Positions 11,301 to 18,684 of a stretch of DNA of 40,508 nt are shown in pieces (positions within the stretch are counted from its first letter, which is position 1; every line of letters starts with the position of its first letter). Made by a program: the position numbers and the translations under genes. The stretch comes from Mycobacterium attenuatum. Its GTDB lineage: Bacteria; Actinomycetota; Actinomycetes; Mycobacteriales; Mycobacteriaceae. The stretch is taken from positions 1 through 40,508 of the forward strand of contig NZ_UPHT01000056.1 of the NCBI RefSeq assembly GCF_900566085.1. The letters are read 5' to 3'. The notes beneath the pieces were generated by a model. That model was not told the origin of the DNA, searched no databases, and saw nothing but the letters and a program-made list of their open reading frames with translations.

Positions 11301-11877
11301 CATCGGCTTCGGCAGCTCCGGCACGGCCAACATCGGGGCCGGCAGTTCGGGCACCGACAACCCCGGTGCCGGCAATGCGGGCGCCGGCAACATCGGCGCC
11401 GGCAGTTCGGGCACCAACAACCCAGGCGCGGGCAGCTCCGGCAACCAAAACCTGGGCTTCGGGAGTTCCGGCAGCTACAACCCCGGCGCGGGGAATTCCG
11501 GGACGCTCAACCCGGGCGCGGGCAGCTCGGGCCTGCTCAACATCTACGCCGGGGACTCGGGCTATCTGGCTTTCGGCCTGGGCAATTCGGGGTGGCTGAC
11601 GCCGGGCGCAGGGAACTCGGGCCTGCTGACACCGGGTGCGGGAAACTCGGGTGGCCTGCTGGCCGGTTTTGGAAACTCCGGAGCGCTGAACCTGGGCGCC
11701 GGGGTGTCGGGACTGCTGGACTTCGGTGTCACCAATTCCGGCTTGCTCAACTTCGGTACCCTGCTGTCCGGCGTCAAGAACCTCGGAATCTACACCTCCG
11801 GAACCGAGGACGTCGGTTATGCGCCGCGTGCGCTGTACCTCGCCAACCTTGTCTTCGGTGTGCTGACGGTTCTGTGA
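5380..11877 (+). CDS. PPE-MPTR family protein, 2165 residues
   Basis: The N terminus [18 protein letters not shown] is a PPE domain of about 180 residues, with Pro-Pro-Glu at 7-9 and a WxG motif (DGWQGPSA). About 1850 residues of Asn/Gly-rich major polymorphic tandem repeats follow, ending in a short non-repetitive hydrophobic tail (residues about 2140-2165, including [12 protein letters not shown]). PPE-MPTR proteins are ESX-5 substrates at the cell surface; no biochemical role can be read from the sequence. The ATG at 5380 is preceded by GAAAGAAGA. No frameshift or stop interrupts the repeats, so the gene looks intact. Upstream 5144-5379 is non-coding and probably holds its promoter. The antisense strand is open over long stretches only because of the repeat composition. 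Confidence 0.95.
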   Translation: MNFSVLPPEVNSARMFSGAGAGPMLAAALAWDGLAAELAAAAVDFGSVTSGLADGWQGPSAVAMAGAATPYLSWLNTAATQAQDAAGQARAAAGAFEAAKVATVHPAALVANRGRLLSLVFSNLFGQNTPAIAATEADYERMWAQDVAAMSSYYSGASAAAGRLLPWQRALRNLTGPLRGLLGGSGRASASADAVAAKAGASGATALTGNSTQTAGQAGDAASARTVGVNAAAPLALSGVGNQGSGNTGNGNIGDNNSGSGNRGSGNQGSGNQGNGNIGSGNRGSGNRGNGNIGDNNPGSGNTGSGNQGSGNQGSGNAGDGNRGSNNPGSGNTGSFNSGDGNRGNGNQGDGNTGANNPGSGNTGSGNQGNGNQGTGNAGDGNRGDNNVGSGNTGNNNDGDGNIGSNNAGDGNNNSGNPAAGNPGNGNIGSGNSGDGNKGDNNSGSGNLGNGNIGHGNKGNSNSGDGNVGLGNSGDGNKGTNNSGDGNLGTGNTGNANNGDTNSGNGNLGATNVGDGNKGHTNTGDGNIGNANAGDGNKGNNNRGTGNAGSGNTGDGNKGATNSGFGNAGNNNAGDGNLGSGNTGFGNKGDNNQGNGNTGNANTGNGNFGDTNSGLGNRGNTNSGDGNFGSGNSGYGNKGDNNQGSGNLGDGNVGSGNIGSTNTGDGNIGSGNWGSGNRGIGLGTGDNNQGSGNQGSGNTGNGNIGNNNAGSGNRGSGLLGTGDNNQGSGNQGSGNIGHGNIGNTNSGGGNTGSGNGGSGNFGNSNQGAGNYGSGNAGQGNRGDGNLGNGNLGNNNPGMGNIGSANQGGGNNGTNNIGWGNTGNNNVGFGNSGNNNFGLGLTGDSQVGIGGLNSGWFNLGLGNSGNFNIGFGNSGHGNIGFGNSGNYNIGFGNSGDGNTGWWNSGTGNTLASNSGNYSTGFWNSGNFNTGLWNSGNSNTGLFNSGSTNTGLFNSGSTNTGLFNSGSTNTGNFNSGGTNTGNFNSGGTNTGSYNSGGTNTGDYNAGGTNTGSYNAGGTNTGDHNTGGTNTGHHNAGGTNYGSYNSGGTNTGNYNSGGTNTGNYNSGGTNYGDYNSGGTNTGSYNSGGTNTGLYNSGGTNTGNYNSGGTNTGNLNSGSTNTGNLNSGNTNTGNYNSGNTNTGNLNSGSTNTGNYNSGNTNTGNLNSGNTNTGNLNSGNTNTGNLNSGNTNTGNLNSGNTNTYGNAGNPDGYNSGNTNTGSYNSGNTNTGNLNSGSTNTYGDPTRPDGYNSGNTNTGSYNSGNTNTGNYNAGNTNTGNGNSGKTNTGNFNSGSTNTYGNAGNPDGYNSGNTNTGSYNSGNTNTGNYNSGFTDTGDRNSGNTNTGNANSGNTNTGDKNSGFTNTGSANSGNTNRFDYNSGNTNTGNYNSGFTNTGDGNSGRTNTGNTNAGDTNTGNGNSGKTNTGNFNSGNTNTYGDPSRADGFNSGNTNTGNLNSGHTNTGDGNSGSTNTGNNNSGSTNTGDENTGNTNTGNKNSGNLNTGNNNSGNYNIGNGNSGDGPLVLASGTGNLPGSSGSNNLSFGSSGHDNNGLGGGWSGSNNGGAGGGNSGSDNGGVGGGNSGSHNGGAGSSGNSGKNNGGFANGGNSGENNSSPGGGNSGLSNNVAGGGNSGSFNGGAGGGNSGDHNGTAGGGNAGSNNTGGNGTSGVGNSAAGGNSGFRNSGSAGQSGTDNSGGAGNSGTNNNGSSGSSGHNNGGAGGNSGTGNSGSAGNSGSGNSGSAGNSGHNNSGSAGNSGSNNTGVTLGSSGSGNFAAGGNSGSGNSGGGGNSGSGNSGSAGNSGQSNSGGGGNSGASNTGATFGSSGSSNAAAGGSSGTGNNGSGGNSGFNNNGSGGQSGTGNNGGAGTSGSGNNASGGSSGSGNNGTAGNSGKDNNGSGGNSGTGNNGSAGNSGSGNNAVTFGSSGTGNIAAQGSSGSGNSGTGGDSGQDNAGSAGSSGTNNNGSAGSSGRSNIGGGNAGTGNIGFGSSGTANIGAGSSGTDNPGAGNAGAGNIGAGSSGTNNPGAGSSGNQNLGFGSSGSYNPGAGNSGTLNPGAGSSGLLNIYAGDSGYLAFGLGNSGWLTPGAGNSGLLTPGAGNSGGLLAGFGNSGALNLGAGVSGLLDFGVTNSGLLNFGTLLSGVKNLGIYTSGTEDVGYAPRALYLANLVFGVLTVL
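6094..8130 (+). repeat. MPTR block 1: NxGxGN-type repeats
   Basis: Degenerate 15-30 bp units encode GSGNxGSGN, GDGNxGNNN and similar, built from codons ggc-aac and agc-ggc. Around 7850-8130 they change to the classic NxGxGNxGxxNxG pattern ([15 protein letters not shown]). Unit identity is low, which suggests an old array. Confidence 0.85.
8140..9900 (+). repeat. MPTR block 2: 30-bp units encoding [10 protein letters not shown]
   Basis: This block has a strict 30-bp (10-residue) period over roughly 55-60 units, many nearly identical at the DNA level (for example 8821-8960). Three longer inserts beginning NTYG occur near 8970, 9080 and 9260, with a further one near 9660, and are themselves near copies of each other. 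High unit identity suggests recent expansion and probable length variation between strains. Confidence 0.85.
9950..11300 (+). repeat. MPTR block 3: GGNSGSxNxG-type repeats
   Basis: Units of 9-10 residues follow patterns such as [22 protein letters not shown] and FGSSGTGN. Serine and alanine content is higher than in blocks 1 and 2, and GSSG tetrads recur. The repeats decay into leucine-containing units ([15 protein letters not shown]) after about 11450, near the C terminus. Confidence 0.8.
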
Positions 11878-11949
11878 GCGGGCCGCACGAACGTCTGGAA
11901 CCGGTGCGCAGCCAGCCAGATTCCCTGTACTTTGGCGTAAGTGTCCTCG

Positions 11950-12504
11950 ATGATGACCACGCTCGACGGATTTCCGGTTCCGGTAGCGGTATCGGGTCCG
12001 GAAGCGGGCGTCGTCGTCACCATCCTCGGTGCTGAGCAGCGTGCCGTCGCGGCCTACGGTGCGATTTGTGAACGCCTGCATACGGCATCGCTTCGGACCG
12101 TCGTTATCGGCGCTGACGCGCGGCTGACCCCCAAGTCCGTGATGGGCATCCTTGACGTCCTGGCGATCGGCTGGGCGGTGGTGGTCGGTGACCGTGCCGG
12201 TGGCGAGCTCGCTTGGGAACTGGCGGCGACTCGGCTGGGTCGGTTCGCCGGTCTGGTGGTCATCGATCGCGGGCATCCGCGCGTGGCCGATGTCAACGGC
12301 GTGATCCGCGACGCTCACTGCCCGCCGGTGGAAATCAGTACCACCGTGCTGGTGAGTTCTCCGGCGGCGCGGAAAGTCGCCCAGGACAGCCAGCGACTGG
12401 TCTACGCCGATTACCGCGTCGTGGACCTTCCGGCGAGACGCAATGCAAACGACTCGTCCGCGCAGTTGGCCACCGAGATCGTCCTGCGTACCAGCGGCTG
12501 GTAG
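11950..12504 (+). CDS. Small alpha/beta-hydrolase-like protein with an altered nucleophile motif
   Basis: This is a protein of about 184 residues. The pattern of hydrophobic strands (GVVVTILGAE, TVVIGADARL, GLVVIDRGHP, STTVLVSSP) fits a minimal alpha/beta-hydrolase fold. The nucleophile-elbow position reads GDRAGGELAWEL, where a hydrolase would have GxSxGG, so Ser appears replaced by Arg and catalysis is doubtful. ATG codons at 11950 and 11953 and a GTG at 11941 are all possible starts; none has a strong ribosome site. It lies between the PPE-MPTR gene and the glutamine amidotransferase gene on the same strand. The coding call is good; the family call is tentative. Confidence 0.65.
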   Translation: MMTTLDGFPVPVAVSGPEAGVVVTILGAEQRAVAAYGAICERLHTASLRTVVIGADARLTPKSVMGILDVLAIGWAVVVGDRAGGELAWELAATRLGRFAGLVVIDRGHPRVADVNGVIRDAHCPPVEISTTVLVSSPAARKVAQDSQRLVYADYRVVDLPARRNANDSSAQLATEIVLRTSGW

Positions 12505-12752
12505 TGGGTCGTCGAGCGGCATGTCGTGATGTCGAGTTCGGCAAGCGATATCGCCGTGCCCGGTGCTTCGGCTCGGTTTCGCTTCATTTATCGTGTCCCA
12601 CAATGCTTTCCGCTGGTTGCTCGCTAGCGGCAGCCGAGGCAGCGGTGCGCGGGCGCCGCGGCCGGTGCCGGGCGGCGAGGGTCCGTCGCGCACCACAATG
12701 CTCAGGTGAAGCTCGCCGGGTTGAATGCGGCGTGATCTATTGAGGAGCCAAC

Positions 12753-13493
12753 GTGGTTTCGAACGCTTTTACGGGCCGGCGGCCGGTAGTCGGTCTGACG
12801 ACCTATCGGGAGCAGGTGCAGGCCGGCATCTGGAACGTCGCCGCGAGCTACCTGCCCGCCGACTACTCCGATGCTGTCATCATGGCGGGCGGTATCGCGG
12901 TGTTGCTGCCGCCGCAGCAGGTGGATCCCGAGATAGCCGACCGGGTGCTGGACGGCTTGCATGCGTTGGTGATCACCGGGGGATATGACCTCGATCCCGC
13001 GGCGTACGGTCAACAACCGCATCCGGCCACCGACCGACCGCGAACCTGCCGCGACTCCTGGGAATTCGCGTTGCTGAAGGGCGCGCTGGAGCGGGGATTG
13101 CCGGTGCTCGGGATCTGTCGCGGCGTGCAGTTGCTCAACGTCGCGCTCGGCGGCACGCTGCATCAGCACCTCCCCGACGTCATCGGCCACAGCGGGCATT
13201 GCGCGGGCAATGCGGTGTTCACCACCTTGCCGGTCAGCACGGTGTCGGGCACCCGGTTGGCCGGGCTGATCGGGGAGGCCGCCGACGTACCCTGCTATCA
13301 CCATCAGGCGGTCGGCGACGTCGCGGCAGGTCTGGTGGTCAGCGCGACCGACGCCGACGGCGTGGTGGAAGCGCTGGAGTTGCCCGGAAGCCGATTTGTG
13401 CTTGCGGTGCAATGGCATCCGGAGAAGGCCCTGGACGACTTGCGGTTGTTCGCCGGGCTGGTGGAGGCGGCCCGCGGGTACGCTGACCGCTGA
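12753..13493 (+). CDS. Class I glutamine amidotransferase, gamma-glutamyl-GABA hydrolase (PuuD) type, Rv2859c-like
   Basis: This is a protein of 246 residues. It strongly resembles M. tuberculosis Rv2859c as remembered: VVGLTTYREQ, HALVITGGYDLDPAAYGQ, PVLGICRGVQLLNVALGG and CYHHQAV all match in kind. The family (Pfam Peptidase_C26) hydrolyses gamma-glutamyl compounds, for example in polyamine/GABA catabolism. The triad is visible: Cys in GICRGVQ, then His and Glu in AVQWHPEK. The start GTG at 12753 follows GAGGAG at 12741-12746. The protein lacks the long repeated N-terminal extension of the M. tuberculosis version. In M. tuberculosis its neighbours are glnA4 and aldC; neither is present here, so its partner enzymes must be elsewhere or absent. 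Confidence 0.9.
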   Translation: MVSNAFTGRRPVVGLTTYREQVQAGIWNVAASYLPADYSDAVIMAGGIAVLLPPQQVDPEIADRVLDGLHALVITGGYDLDPAAYGQQPHPATDRPRTCRDSWEFALLKGALERGLPVLGICRGVQLLNVALGGTLHQHLPDVIGHSGHCAGNAVFTTLPVSTVSGTRLAGLIGEAADVPCYHHQAVGDVAAGLVVSATDADGVVEALELPGSRFVLAVQWHPEKALDDLRLFAGLVEAARGYADR

Positions 13494-13553
13494 GTGCTGC
13501 CCCCTGGGGCCGACACCGCAGCCGAGATCACCACCCGCACGAGCGCCGCGCGG

Positions 13554-14723
13554 TCATCCACCCGCCGGCGACCGGGGAACGACGGTGGAACGCAGCTCGA
13601 ACCGCGAAGCCGAAGGGCCGCCGCTATCTCGCCCGCCCATGCTCGTCAGCGGTACGAACGGCACGCCCGATGGCCCGGCCTCCGCCGGTCCGGACAACGC
13701 AGCGCTCCAGCCGGCAGCTGACGACCCCACCGAGGGGGCGCTTGCCGACACAGCGGTCCAGGCATGCGGCACCGACAGCGCGCCTATCGACATGCTGCGG
13801 CCCATGGACGCGGCCAGCCCGGCGCCGCCGCCTGGGCCGGGCAACAGCGACCCCAACGAGCGCGTCCCGTAATCGACGGCCTTCATCGCACCCGCGGCGG
13901 CCGCGGTGACCGGCGCCGTGGCCGCCTTGGCGAACCCCATGCCCTTGTCGAGGTAGTTCAGCGGATACATCGCGAAATTCAACGGTACGGTGAGCGAGCT
14001 CAGTTTCGACAGCGACGTCGACACCGACGTAAGGGCGGTGTCCAACGAATTAACCGTCGCCGACACGGATAGCCCTTGAAGCGCCTGCGGCAGCGTCGAG
14101 AGCAGCTCAGACCCCGCCAGAAGGGTCTCCTGCACTTGGGTGGCCGTTGCGGCACCGTCTGCCCTGGCGAGGCCGGCGCGTTGGCTGGCCGGCCCGGCCG
14201 GGTCGACGACGGACGGGGGCGCGGTGAACGGGGTCAGCCTGGCGGCGCTCGCGGAAGCGCCGGCATAGGCATACATCGCGACAGCGTCTTGAGCCCACAT
14301 GTACTCGTATTGGGCCTCGGTGGCTGCGATCGCCGGGCTGTTCTGACCCAGGATGTTGGTCGCGATCAGAGCCGTCAGCACTGCCCGATTGGCGGCGATC
14401 ACCGGCGGCGGAACGGTTGCCGCGAACGCCGCCGCGTGAGCGGCGGCGGCCGCCTGTGCCTGGAGCGCCGCCTGTTCGGCCTGGCCCGCCGTGGCGGCGA
14501 GCCACGCGGTAAGGGGCGTTACGGCTTGGGTCATCGCTGTCGCCGCCGGACCGAGCCAGTCGGCGGCCAGCCCGGAGGTCGCTGAACCGATACCGCTGGC
14601 CGCCGCGTACAGCTCGGCGGACAGCGCGTCCCAGGCCGCCGCGGCGGTCAAGATGGACGCCGAACCCGGACCGGAATACATGCGGCCGGAGTTGATTTCC
14701 GGCGGCAAACTACCGAAATCCAT
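13554..14723 (-). CDS. PPE family protein, SVP subgroup
   Basis: This is a protein of 389 residues. The N terminus MDFGSLPPEINSGRMYSG is a PPE domain with a WxG motif (ADWLGPAA) and the helical hairpin typical of ESX-5-exported PPE proteins. The SVP signature is present as GALSVPHAW in the C-terminal third, and the C-terminal block FVPLTSMGG is also family-typical. The ATG at 14723 has GGGAGAA upstream. A 22-codon ORF with a stronger ribosome site ends 2 bp upstream. The gene is convergent with the amidotransferase gene, with 60 bp between the stops. No PE partner is adjacent. Confidence 0.93.
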   Translation of the reverse strand: MDFGSLPPEINSGRMYSGPGSASILTAAAAWDALSAELYAAASGIGSATSGLAADWLGPAATAMTQAVTPLTAWLAATAGQAEQAALQAQAAAAAHAAAFAATVPPPVIAANRAVLTALIATNILGQNSPAIAATEAQYEYMWAQDAVAMYAYAGASASAARLTPFTAPPSVVDPAGPASQRAGLARADGAATATQVQETLLAGSELLSTLPQALQGLSVSATVNSLDTALTSVSTSLSKLSSLTVPLNFAMYPLNYLDKGMGFAKAATAPVTAAAAGAMKAVDYGTRSLGSLLPGPGGGAGLAASMGRSMSIGALSVPHAWTAVSASAPSVGSSAAGWSAALSGPAEAGPSGVPFVPLTSMGGRDSGGPSASRFELRSTVVPRSPAGG

Positions 14724-14725
14724 TA

Positions 14726-14794
14726 TTAATTCTCCCGGGCCAGCGGACGGCCGACTATGTCGATGATGGATTGCGTTGTGCTGCAATAGAACAT
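14726..14794 (-). CDS. 22-codon upstream ORF of the PPE gene (possible leader peptide)
   Basis: A strong ribosome site, AAGGAGAT, precedes ATG at 14794. The frame reads MFYCSTTQSIIDIVGRPL plus four residues, then TAA, stopping 2 bp before the PPE start. Termination so close to the downstream ATG suggests translational coupling or an attenuating leader. No family is recognised; a fortuitous ORF is possible. Confidence 0.4.
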   Translation of the reverse strand: MFYCSTTQSIIDIVGRPLAREN

Positions 14795-15011
14795 GAGATC
14801 TCCTTGAGGCATGGGTAAGCTGCGCCGGGGCGCGCCAACCGGGGCGCCGGCTTGATTCGCTCGTGTCAGGCGATTTCAGGCAGCGCGATGAGCGCGATGG
14901 GCGCGATGGGATCGTGTACGCCCATTGCGGCGATACCGCTGCCACGGTTGAACTCTCACCGGCGCTGACGCGGTTGTGACGAGGGGTCGCCAGGCGCCGG
15001 GAAGCGGCGCG

Positions 15012-15446
15012 TCAGCAGCGTGCGACGCAGAGTAGGTTCACAATGTCCTGGCTGGATGCGGCAACCGCCGGCGCTCGGGCGCGCGGCACGTCCGGGGGGT
15101 GCCCGGCGGCGGTCAGTGAGGCCGGCGTCGGCAACGACCACTGCGGTGGCGCCGAACGCGACCATGTCGGTGGGCGATCACGTTTCAGGCCAGGGCTTTT
15201 GAACGGCTTATGGCCCCTCGAGGAGGAGCCGTGGTCGGAATTGCCGGTGGCGCGGGTGCCAATCTCGTTGCGCGCCGGACCGATACCCACAGCATCGTGT
15301 GACGCCACGACCGGATCCGCCAACCACGTGGCACGCTCGACCCGCAATGCCCAGCATCCGGCAAGGGCAGATAGCAAACTCAGAGCGGCGACAACGGCGA
15401 TGGCCTGCTGCCATCGCGTTGATCCACCCCGGCCCCGCAAACTCAC
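15012..15446 (-). CDS. Putative small lipoprotein, unknown function
   Basis: This is a protein of 144 residues starting at GTG 15446. The N terminus has basic residues, then a hydrophobic stretch (AIAVVAALSLLSALAGC) ending in LAGC, which fits a lipobox for SPase II and a membrane-anchored lipoprotein. The remaining 110 residues are Pro/Arg/Ser-rich and of low complexity, with no known domain; the second half could be out of frame after a frameshift. The gene lies alone between the two PPE genes. The signal sequence is the main evidence for coding, and confidence in the downstream part is low. Confidence 0.4.
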   Translation of the reverse strand: MSLRGRGGSTRWQQAIAVVAALSLLSALAGCWALRVERATWLADPVVASHDAVGIGPARNEIGTRATGNSDHGSSSRGHKPFKSPGLKRDRPPTWSRSAPPQWSLPTPASLTAAGHPPDVPRARAPAVAASSQDIVNLLCVARC

Positions 15447-15523
15447 AGTGCACCCACTCTACCAGCGGTGGCACCGTCCGACATGTGAACGTTTGTACCG
15501 GTTTTCGGCTGCCGGCCGCGCTG

Positions 15524-16807
15524 CTACCCGGCGGCCGGGGGATGCATCATCACGGTTGGTCGGAACACGTAGCGGGGGGCTTCGGCGAAACCGCGCCCGC
15601 CCAGGCTGCTCAGCGGCATTCCGCCGAGCATGCTGGGCGCTGCTCCCGGCAACGCCGGCGCGGCACCGGTGACATGCGACGGCAACGCCAACGCGGGGGC
15701 ACCGAACGACGATGTCGCGGTCCAGGCCGGCGGTACCGACAACGGTCCGATCGTCGCGGCATTGCCCACTCCCGCCGACGCCGCGCTACCTAGTCCACCC
15801 GCAAGTCCACCCGCAAGTCCACCCGCAAGTCCACCCGCAAGTCCACCCGCAAGTCCACCCGCGGCGCCGAGCTCGCTCGTCGCGGCTTCGGCGGCGCCGG
15901 CAGCCGCCTCCTCGACCGCCTCGGCGCCCTGCAATCCGACGGCGTCGGCCAGCGTCCCCAAGAAGTTGCCGGGCGTGTAGAAGCCGGACGAGAGGGCGCT
16001 GAAGTAGACGCTGCTCAGTGCCACGCCAAGCGGCGATCCATCGGCTCCGGACAGGAAATTGAGAATGCCTGCCGGGCTGGATAAGTCGGCTCCCGCGAGG
16101 CCGATCCAATCCTCCATGCCAGACCCCAGCAGGCCAACCAGATCGGCACCGGCAGTGCTCGCTCCGGCGGGTGCGGCCAGGCCCTGCAGTGCGTCGGGCA
16201 CGGTCTGCATGACTTGCGACAGCGCGCCCTGGCTCGCCCTGCTGGTCCCCGAGGCGGCCCGGACGAGGCCGCCCGCGTCGCCATTGGTGGTCACGGGCGC
16301 ATCGGCGAACGGGGCCAATTGTGATGCCGCCGCCGAGGAGCCGGCGTAGCTGTACATCGCCGTGGCGTCTTGAGCCCACATCTGGCCGTAGAGCGCCTCG
16401 GTGGCAGCGATCGCCGGCGTGTTTTGGCCCAGCAGATTGGTTGCGACCAGGGATGCCAGTTGGGCACGGTTGGCCGCGATCACCGCCGGGGGCACCGTCA
16501 TGGCGAACGCAGCCTCGTATGCCGCGGCAGCGGCTTTGGCCTGACCCGACGCCCGTAGTGCCGCCGACGCGGTGCTCGCCAGCCACGCGACGTAGGGGCC
16601 GCCGGCTGCGGCCATGGCTGCCGATGCCGGCCCCCGCCACGGCCCGCTCGTCATGCCGGCGATGACCGTCCCGTATTCCCTTGCGGTCAAGCTCAATGCG
16701 CTGGCCAAGCCGTCCCAGGCCAGCGCGGCGTTCAGCATCGGGCCGCAGCCCGGGCCGGTGTACATGCGGGCGGAGTTGACTTCCGGCGGCAGCGCTGCGT
16801 AATCCAT
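15524..16807 (-). CDS. PPE family protein, SVP subgroup, with a GGLA tandem tract
   Basis: This is a protein of 427 residues. The N terminus [20 protein letters not shown] is a PPE domain with a WxG motif (GPWRGPAS). The SVP signature appears as [10 protein letters not shown], followed by the usual LPLSSLGG-like block ([10 protein letters not shown]). Between the two domains a run of GGLA repeats is encoded by a 12-bp tandem array at 15791-15862. The ATG at 16807 follows a strong GAGGAGG. A very short PE-like gene ends 14 bp upstream, giving the PE-PPE operon arrangement typical of ESX-secreted heterodimers. Probable ESX-5 substrate. Confidence 0.93.
   Translation of the reverse strand: MDYAALPPEVNSARMYTGPGCGPMLNAALAWDGLASALSLTAREYGTVIAGMTSGPWRGPASAAMAAAGGPYVAWLASTASAALRASGQAKAAAAAYEAAFAMTVPPAVIAANRAQLASLVATNLLGQNTPAIAATEALYGQMWAQDATAMYSYAGSSAAASQLAPFADAPVTTNGDAGGLVRAASGTSRASQGALSQVMQTVPDALQGLAAPAGASTAGADLVGLLGSGMEDWIGLAGADLSSPAGILNFLSGADGSPLGVALSSVYFSALSSGFYTPGNFLGTLADAVGLQGAEAVEEAAAGAAEAATSELGAAGGLAGGLAGGLAGGLAGGLAGGLGSAASAGVGNAATIGPLSVPPAWTATSSFGAPALALPSHVTGAAPALPGAAPSMLGGMPLSSLGGRGFAEAPRYVFRPTVMMHPPAAG
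15791..15862 (-). repeat. 12-bp tandem repeat, six units, in a PPE coding sequence
   Basis: Six units of AAGTCCACCCGC on the plus strand (the first with one mismatch) encode the GGLA run on the minus strand. Because the unit is a multiple of three, copy-number change would alter length without breaking the frame. Confidence 0.9.
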
Positions 16808-16821
16808 TGCTCTACACCTCC

Positions 16822-17013
16822 TCAGGCCGTGACGGCTGCGTTGGCCGCCGTGCAGACCGCACGGGTTATCTGGCCCGGCACGACGAATTGCATTGTGGTT
16901 AAAGCCGATGCATAGGCGACGACGGCATCGGCCACAACTGCGACCGCGCCGAACGATTGCCGGTTCTGGGCGGCCGGGGACAGTGTTTCCGGTATGATGT
17001 GGACGAATGGCAT
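16822..17013 (-). CDS. Short PE-like protein (63 residues), PE partner of the downstream PPE
   Basis: The N terminus [16 protein letters not shown] has the PE signature (FV, Pro-Glu, Ala-Ala). After about 35 residues it departs from a normal PE domain and ends at residue 63 ([14 protein letters not shown]), whereas PE domains are about 95-100 residues, so the second helix and YxxxD/E-like secretion signal appear to be missing. The stop is 14 bp before the PPE start, as in PE-PPE pairs. It could be a degenerate PE gene kept as a leader, or a divergent short partner. An in-frame start further upstream (17076) is possible but lacks PE character. Confidence 0.55.
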   Translation of the reverse strand: MPFVHIIPETLSPAAQNRQSFGAVAVVADAVVAYASALTTMQFVVPGQITRAVCTAANAAVTA

Positions 17014-17310
17014 GAGTTGGTTCCTTCGGATGTGGTTCCGGAGCCGGCGTGCGCGCACGGCCGGAATGCACGACAACGACAGGTAACGACAGGTCGACGT
17101 GCATGAAAGATGGCCCGCTGAACCAGGTTTCAGCTCATCAAGCAGGGGAGCGATGATTCATCCCACGGCAGGGCAAAGCCCCCGTTCAGCGGTTTCCCGC
17201 TCGAAAGATCCTGGTGTGCAACGGTTGCCAGGTCAACCTCGTGTCACATCGGCGGCAGCGCGGTGGCGACCGCGGCTTGAGAAGGACCCAAGCCGATTGG
17301 CCGACACCGG

Positions 17311-17445
17311 TCAGTCGTGGCATCCGGCCGCGGCCGTCCATTTCTCCTCGACCTGACCACAGGTAGCGATGTAGCGCGGCGGCTTACCCGCGGCCATAGC
17401 CGGGCACGGGCGCGGCGGGAGCCGGCAAATTGAAGCACCGGCCAT
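17311..17445 (-). CDS. Predicted 44-residue Cys-containing small protein, unknown
   Basis: Start ATG at 17445 has GAGGTG at good spacing. The protein begins MAGASICRLPPRPCPA, contains GKPPRYIATCGQVEEKW and ends AAAGCHD. Cysteines are at 7, 14, 29 and 42, with His43 and Asp44 at the C terminus, which would suit metal binding. A copy of the island's 17-bp motif lies 63 nt upstream, the same distance as the motif copy upstream of nicT. I recognise no family. The gene-free stretch on either side (17014-17310 and 17446-17557) shows only this ORF and its putative control site. Metal or nickel handling is inference from context alone. Confidence 0.45.
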   Translation of the reverse strand: MAGASICRLPPRPCPAMAAGKPPRYIATCGQVEEKWTAAAGCHD

Positions 17446-17507
17446 GGCTTCACCTCAAGTTTCCGAAGCGTATTCGTAGAATTCACATAACTACACTCGC
17501 CGTCCAG

Positions 17508-17524
17508 ATGCAATCGGTTCGCAG
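17508..17524 (-). promoter_or_regulatory. Copy of the island 17-bp motif upstream of the small ORF
   Basis: The minus strand reads CTGCGAACCGATTGCAT. A second TGCGAAC half on the plus strand (17533-17539) makes an inverted repeat with GTTCGCA (17517-17523). TTGCAT could act as a -35; the -10 is not clear. Confidence 0.5.
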
Positions 17525-17557
17525 GACAAAGTTGCGAACGCTGTGCGGAAGTTGATG

Positions 17558-18676
17558 TCAGCCCGCGAAGACGATCAACGGGATCGCCATCTCGGCGGCC
17601 GTGGCCGCACCATGGAAACCAATGAGCCGGGCCGCTTCCGGAGGTTCGTGGCCGGTGGCCAGCACGGCCGTGTCGCCGCGGCAGATGACCACGACGTCGC
17701 CGATCCGCGGCAAGTGCCGCGGGTTCACCGCGCCGAACAGTCCCGTCGCCACCGCCTCCTGGCGGCTGTGCACATCCGCGCGGCAGGTCAGCAGTTCTCT
17801 CCAGGTGGCCAGCACATCGGCGGCGGCGCCGAGTTGGGTGTGCAGGTAGCGCACCCGAGGTTCGCCGGCGACCACCCGGACTCCCGCGGTCAGCCGCGGG
17901 TCGGCATCGAGATCGATCCGGGCACCCGCGGGCACGTTGAGGCCGCCGTGGTCGGCGGTCACCAGCAGCGCCGCGTTCGTCGGCAGCGCCTCGACCAGGC
18001 GGGTCAGCAGGTTGTCGACGTTGCTGGCCGCGGCGTGCCATTGCTCCGAACCGATGCCGAACAGGTGCGCCGCGGTGTCAAGTTCGGCGGTATAGCCGTA
18101 AACCAGTCCGGGCGCCGCGGCCAATTCGACCGCTATCTGGCCGGCGTAGTCCTGGCCGTGGCGCGTCGGGCGAAGCTGCGCGCCGCGGTATGCGGCGGCG
18201 GTCAGACCGCTGCCCAGGAACCACTCCGGCAACACGGCGCGCACCTCGACGCCGGCCCGGGTGAGCCGCTCGAACCAGGTGGGCAGCGGTTGCCACCGGG
18301 TGTGCGGCGGATCGTCGCGCCACCGGATGTGGTTGAGCACCTTGTCGGTGCCGGGGATGTTGAGCGTGAAGCCCAGGATGCCGTGCTCGCCGGGCTCGGC
18401 TCCGGTGGTCAAAGAGACCAGGTTGGTGGGTGTGGTGGACGGGAACGCGCAGCCGAGTTGGCTGAGCCGTCCGGCGGAACCGTTCAGGACAGCAGCGAGA
18501 AGCGGTGCATCGCAAGCCAATTCGGGCAGCAGATGCCAACCCAATCCGTCGACGAGGATCACCAGGACGCGATCGACACGGCAAGCGCGGTCTGCAATGC
18601 CCAGCTTGTCGACCGCTCCGGAGACGCCGAGCAGCGCGGCCGCGGCGGGCAGCACGTCGCGGATCGAAGCGGCCAT
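17558..18676 (-). CDS. Alkaline phosphatase superfamily / type I phosphodiesterase-nucleotide pyrophosphatase-like protein
   Basis: This is a protein of 372 residues with the Pfam PF01663 pattern: metal Asp in VLVILVDGLGWHLL, the nucleophile Thr region FPSTTPTNLVSLTTG, metal Asp/His in YTAELDTAAHLFG, Asp-His in LLVTADHGG and a late His in IGFHGAAT. The family hydrolyses phosphodiester or phosphomonoester bonds with two zinc ions. No signal peptide is evident, so it is probably cytosolic. The ATG at 18676 lies 8 bp after the DUF6390-like gene, so it is the last gene of the hydrogenase transcription unit. Its substrate and any link to hydrogenase are unknown. The fold and active site look complete. 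Confidence 0.85.
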   Translation of the reverse strand: MAASIRDVLPAAAALLGVSGAVDKLGIADRACRVDRVLVILVDGLGWHLLPELACDAPLLAAVLNGSAGRLSQLGCAFPSTTPTNLVSLTTGAEPGEHGILGFTLNIPGTDKVLNHIRWRDDPPHTRWQPLPTWFERLTRAGVEVRAVLPEWFLGSGLTAAAYRGAQLRPTRHGQDYAGQIAVELAAAPGLVYGYTAELDTAAHLFGIGSEQWHAAASNVDNLLTRLVEALPTNAALLVTADHGGLNVPAGARIDLDADPRLTAGVRVVAGEPRVRYLHTQLGAAADVLATWRELLTCRADVHSRQEAVATGLFGAVNPRHLPRIGDVVVICRGDTAVLATGHEPPEAARLIGFHGAATAAEMAIPLIVFAG

Positions 18677-18684
18677 GACGCATA

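Noticed and set aside
14956..15165. 69-codon minus-strand frame after the lipoprotein candidate
   Set aside because: Overlaps the other frame, is Arg/Pro-rich and has no ribosome site.
15012..15446. Possible sortase or larger secreted enzyme
   Set aside because: Only the lipobox signal is convincing; no sortase Cys/Arg motif can be found in any frame, so only a putative lipoprotein is reported.
17311..17445. Identification of the small Cys ORF as a MymT-like copper metallothionein
   Set aside because: Cys spacing and density do not match MymT; left as unknown.
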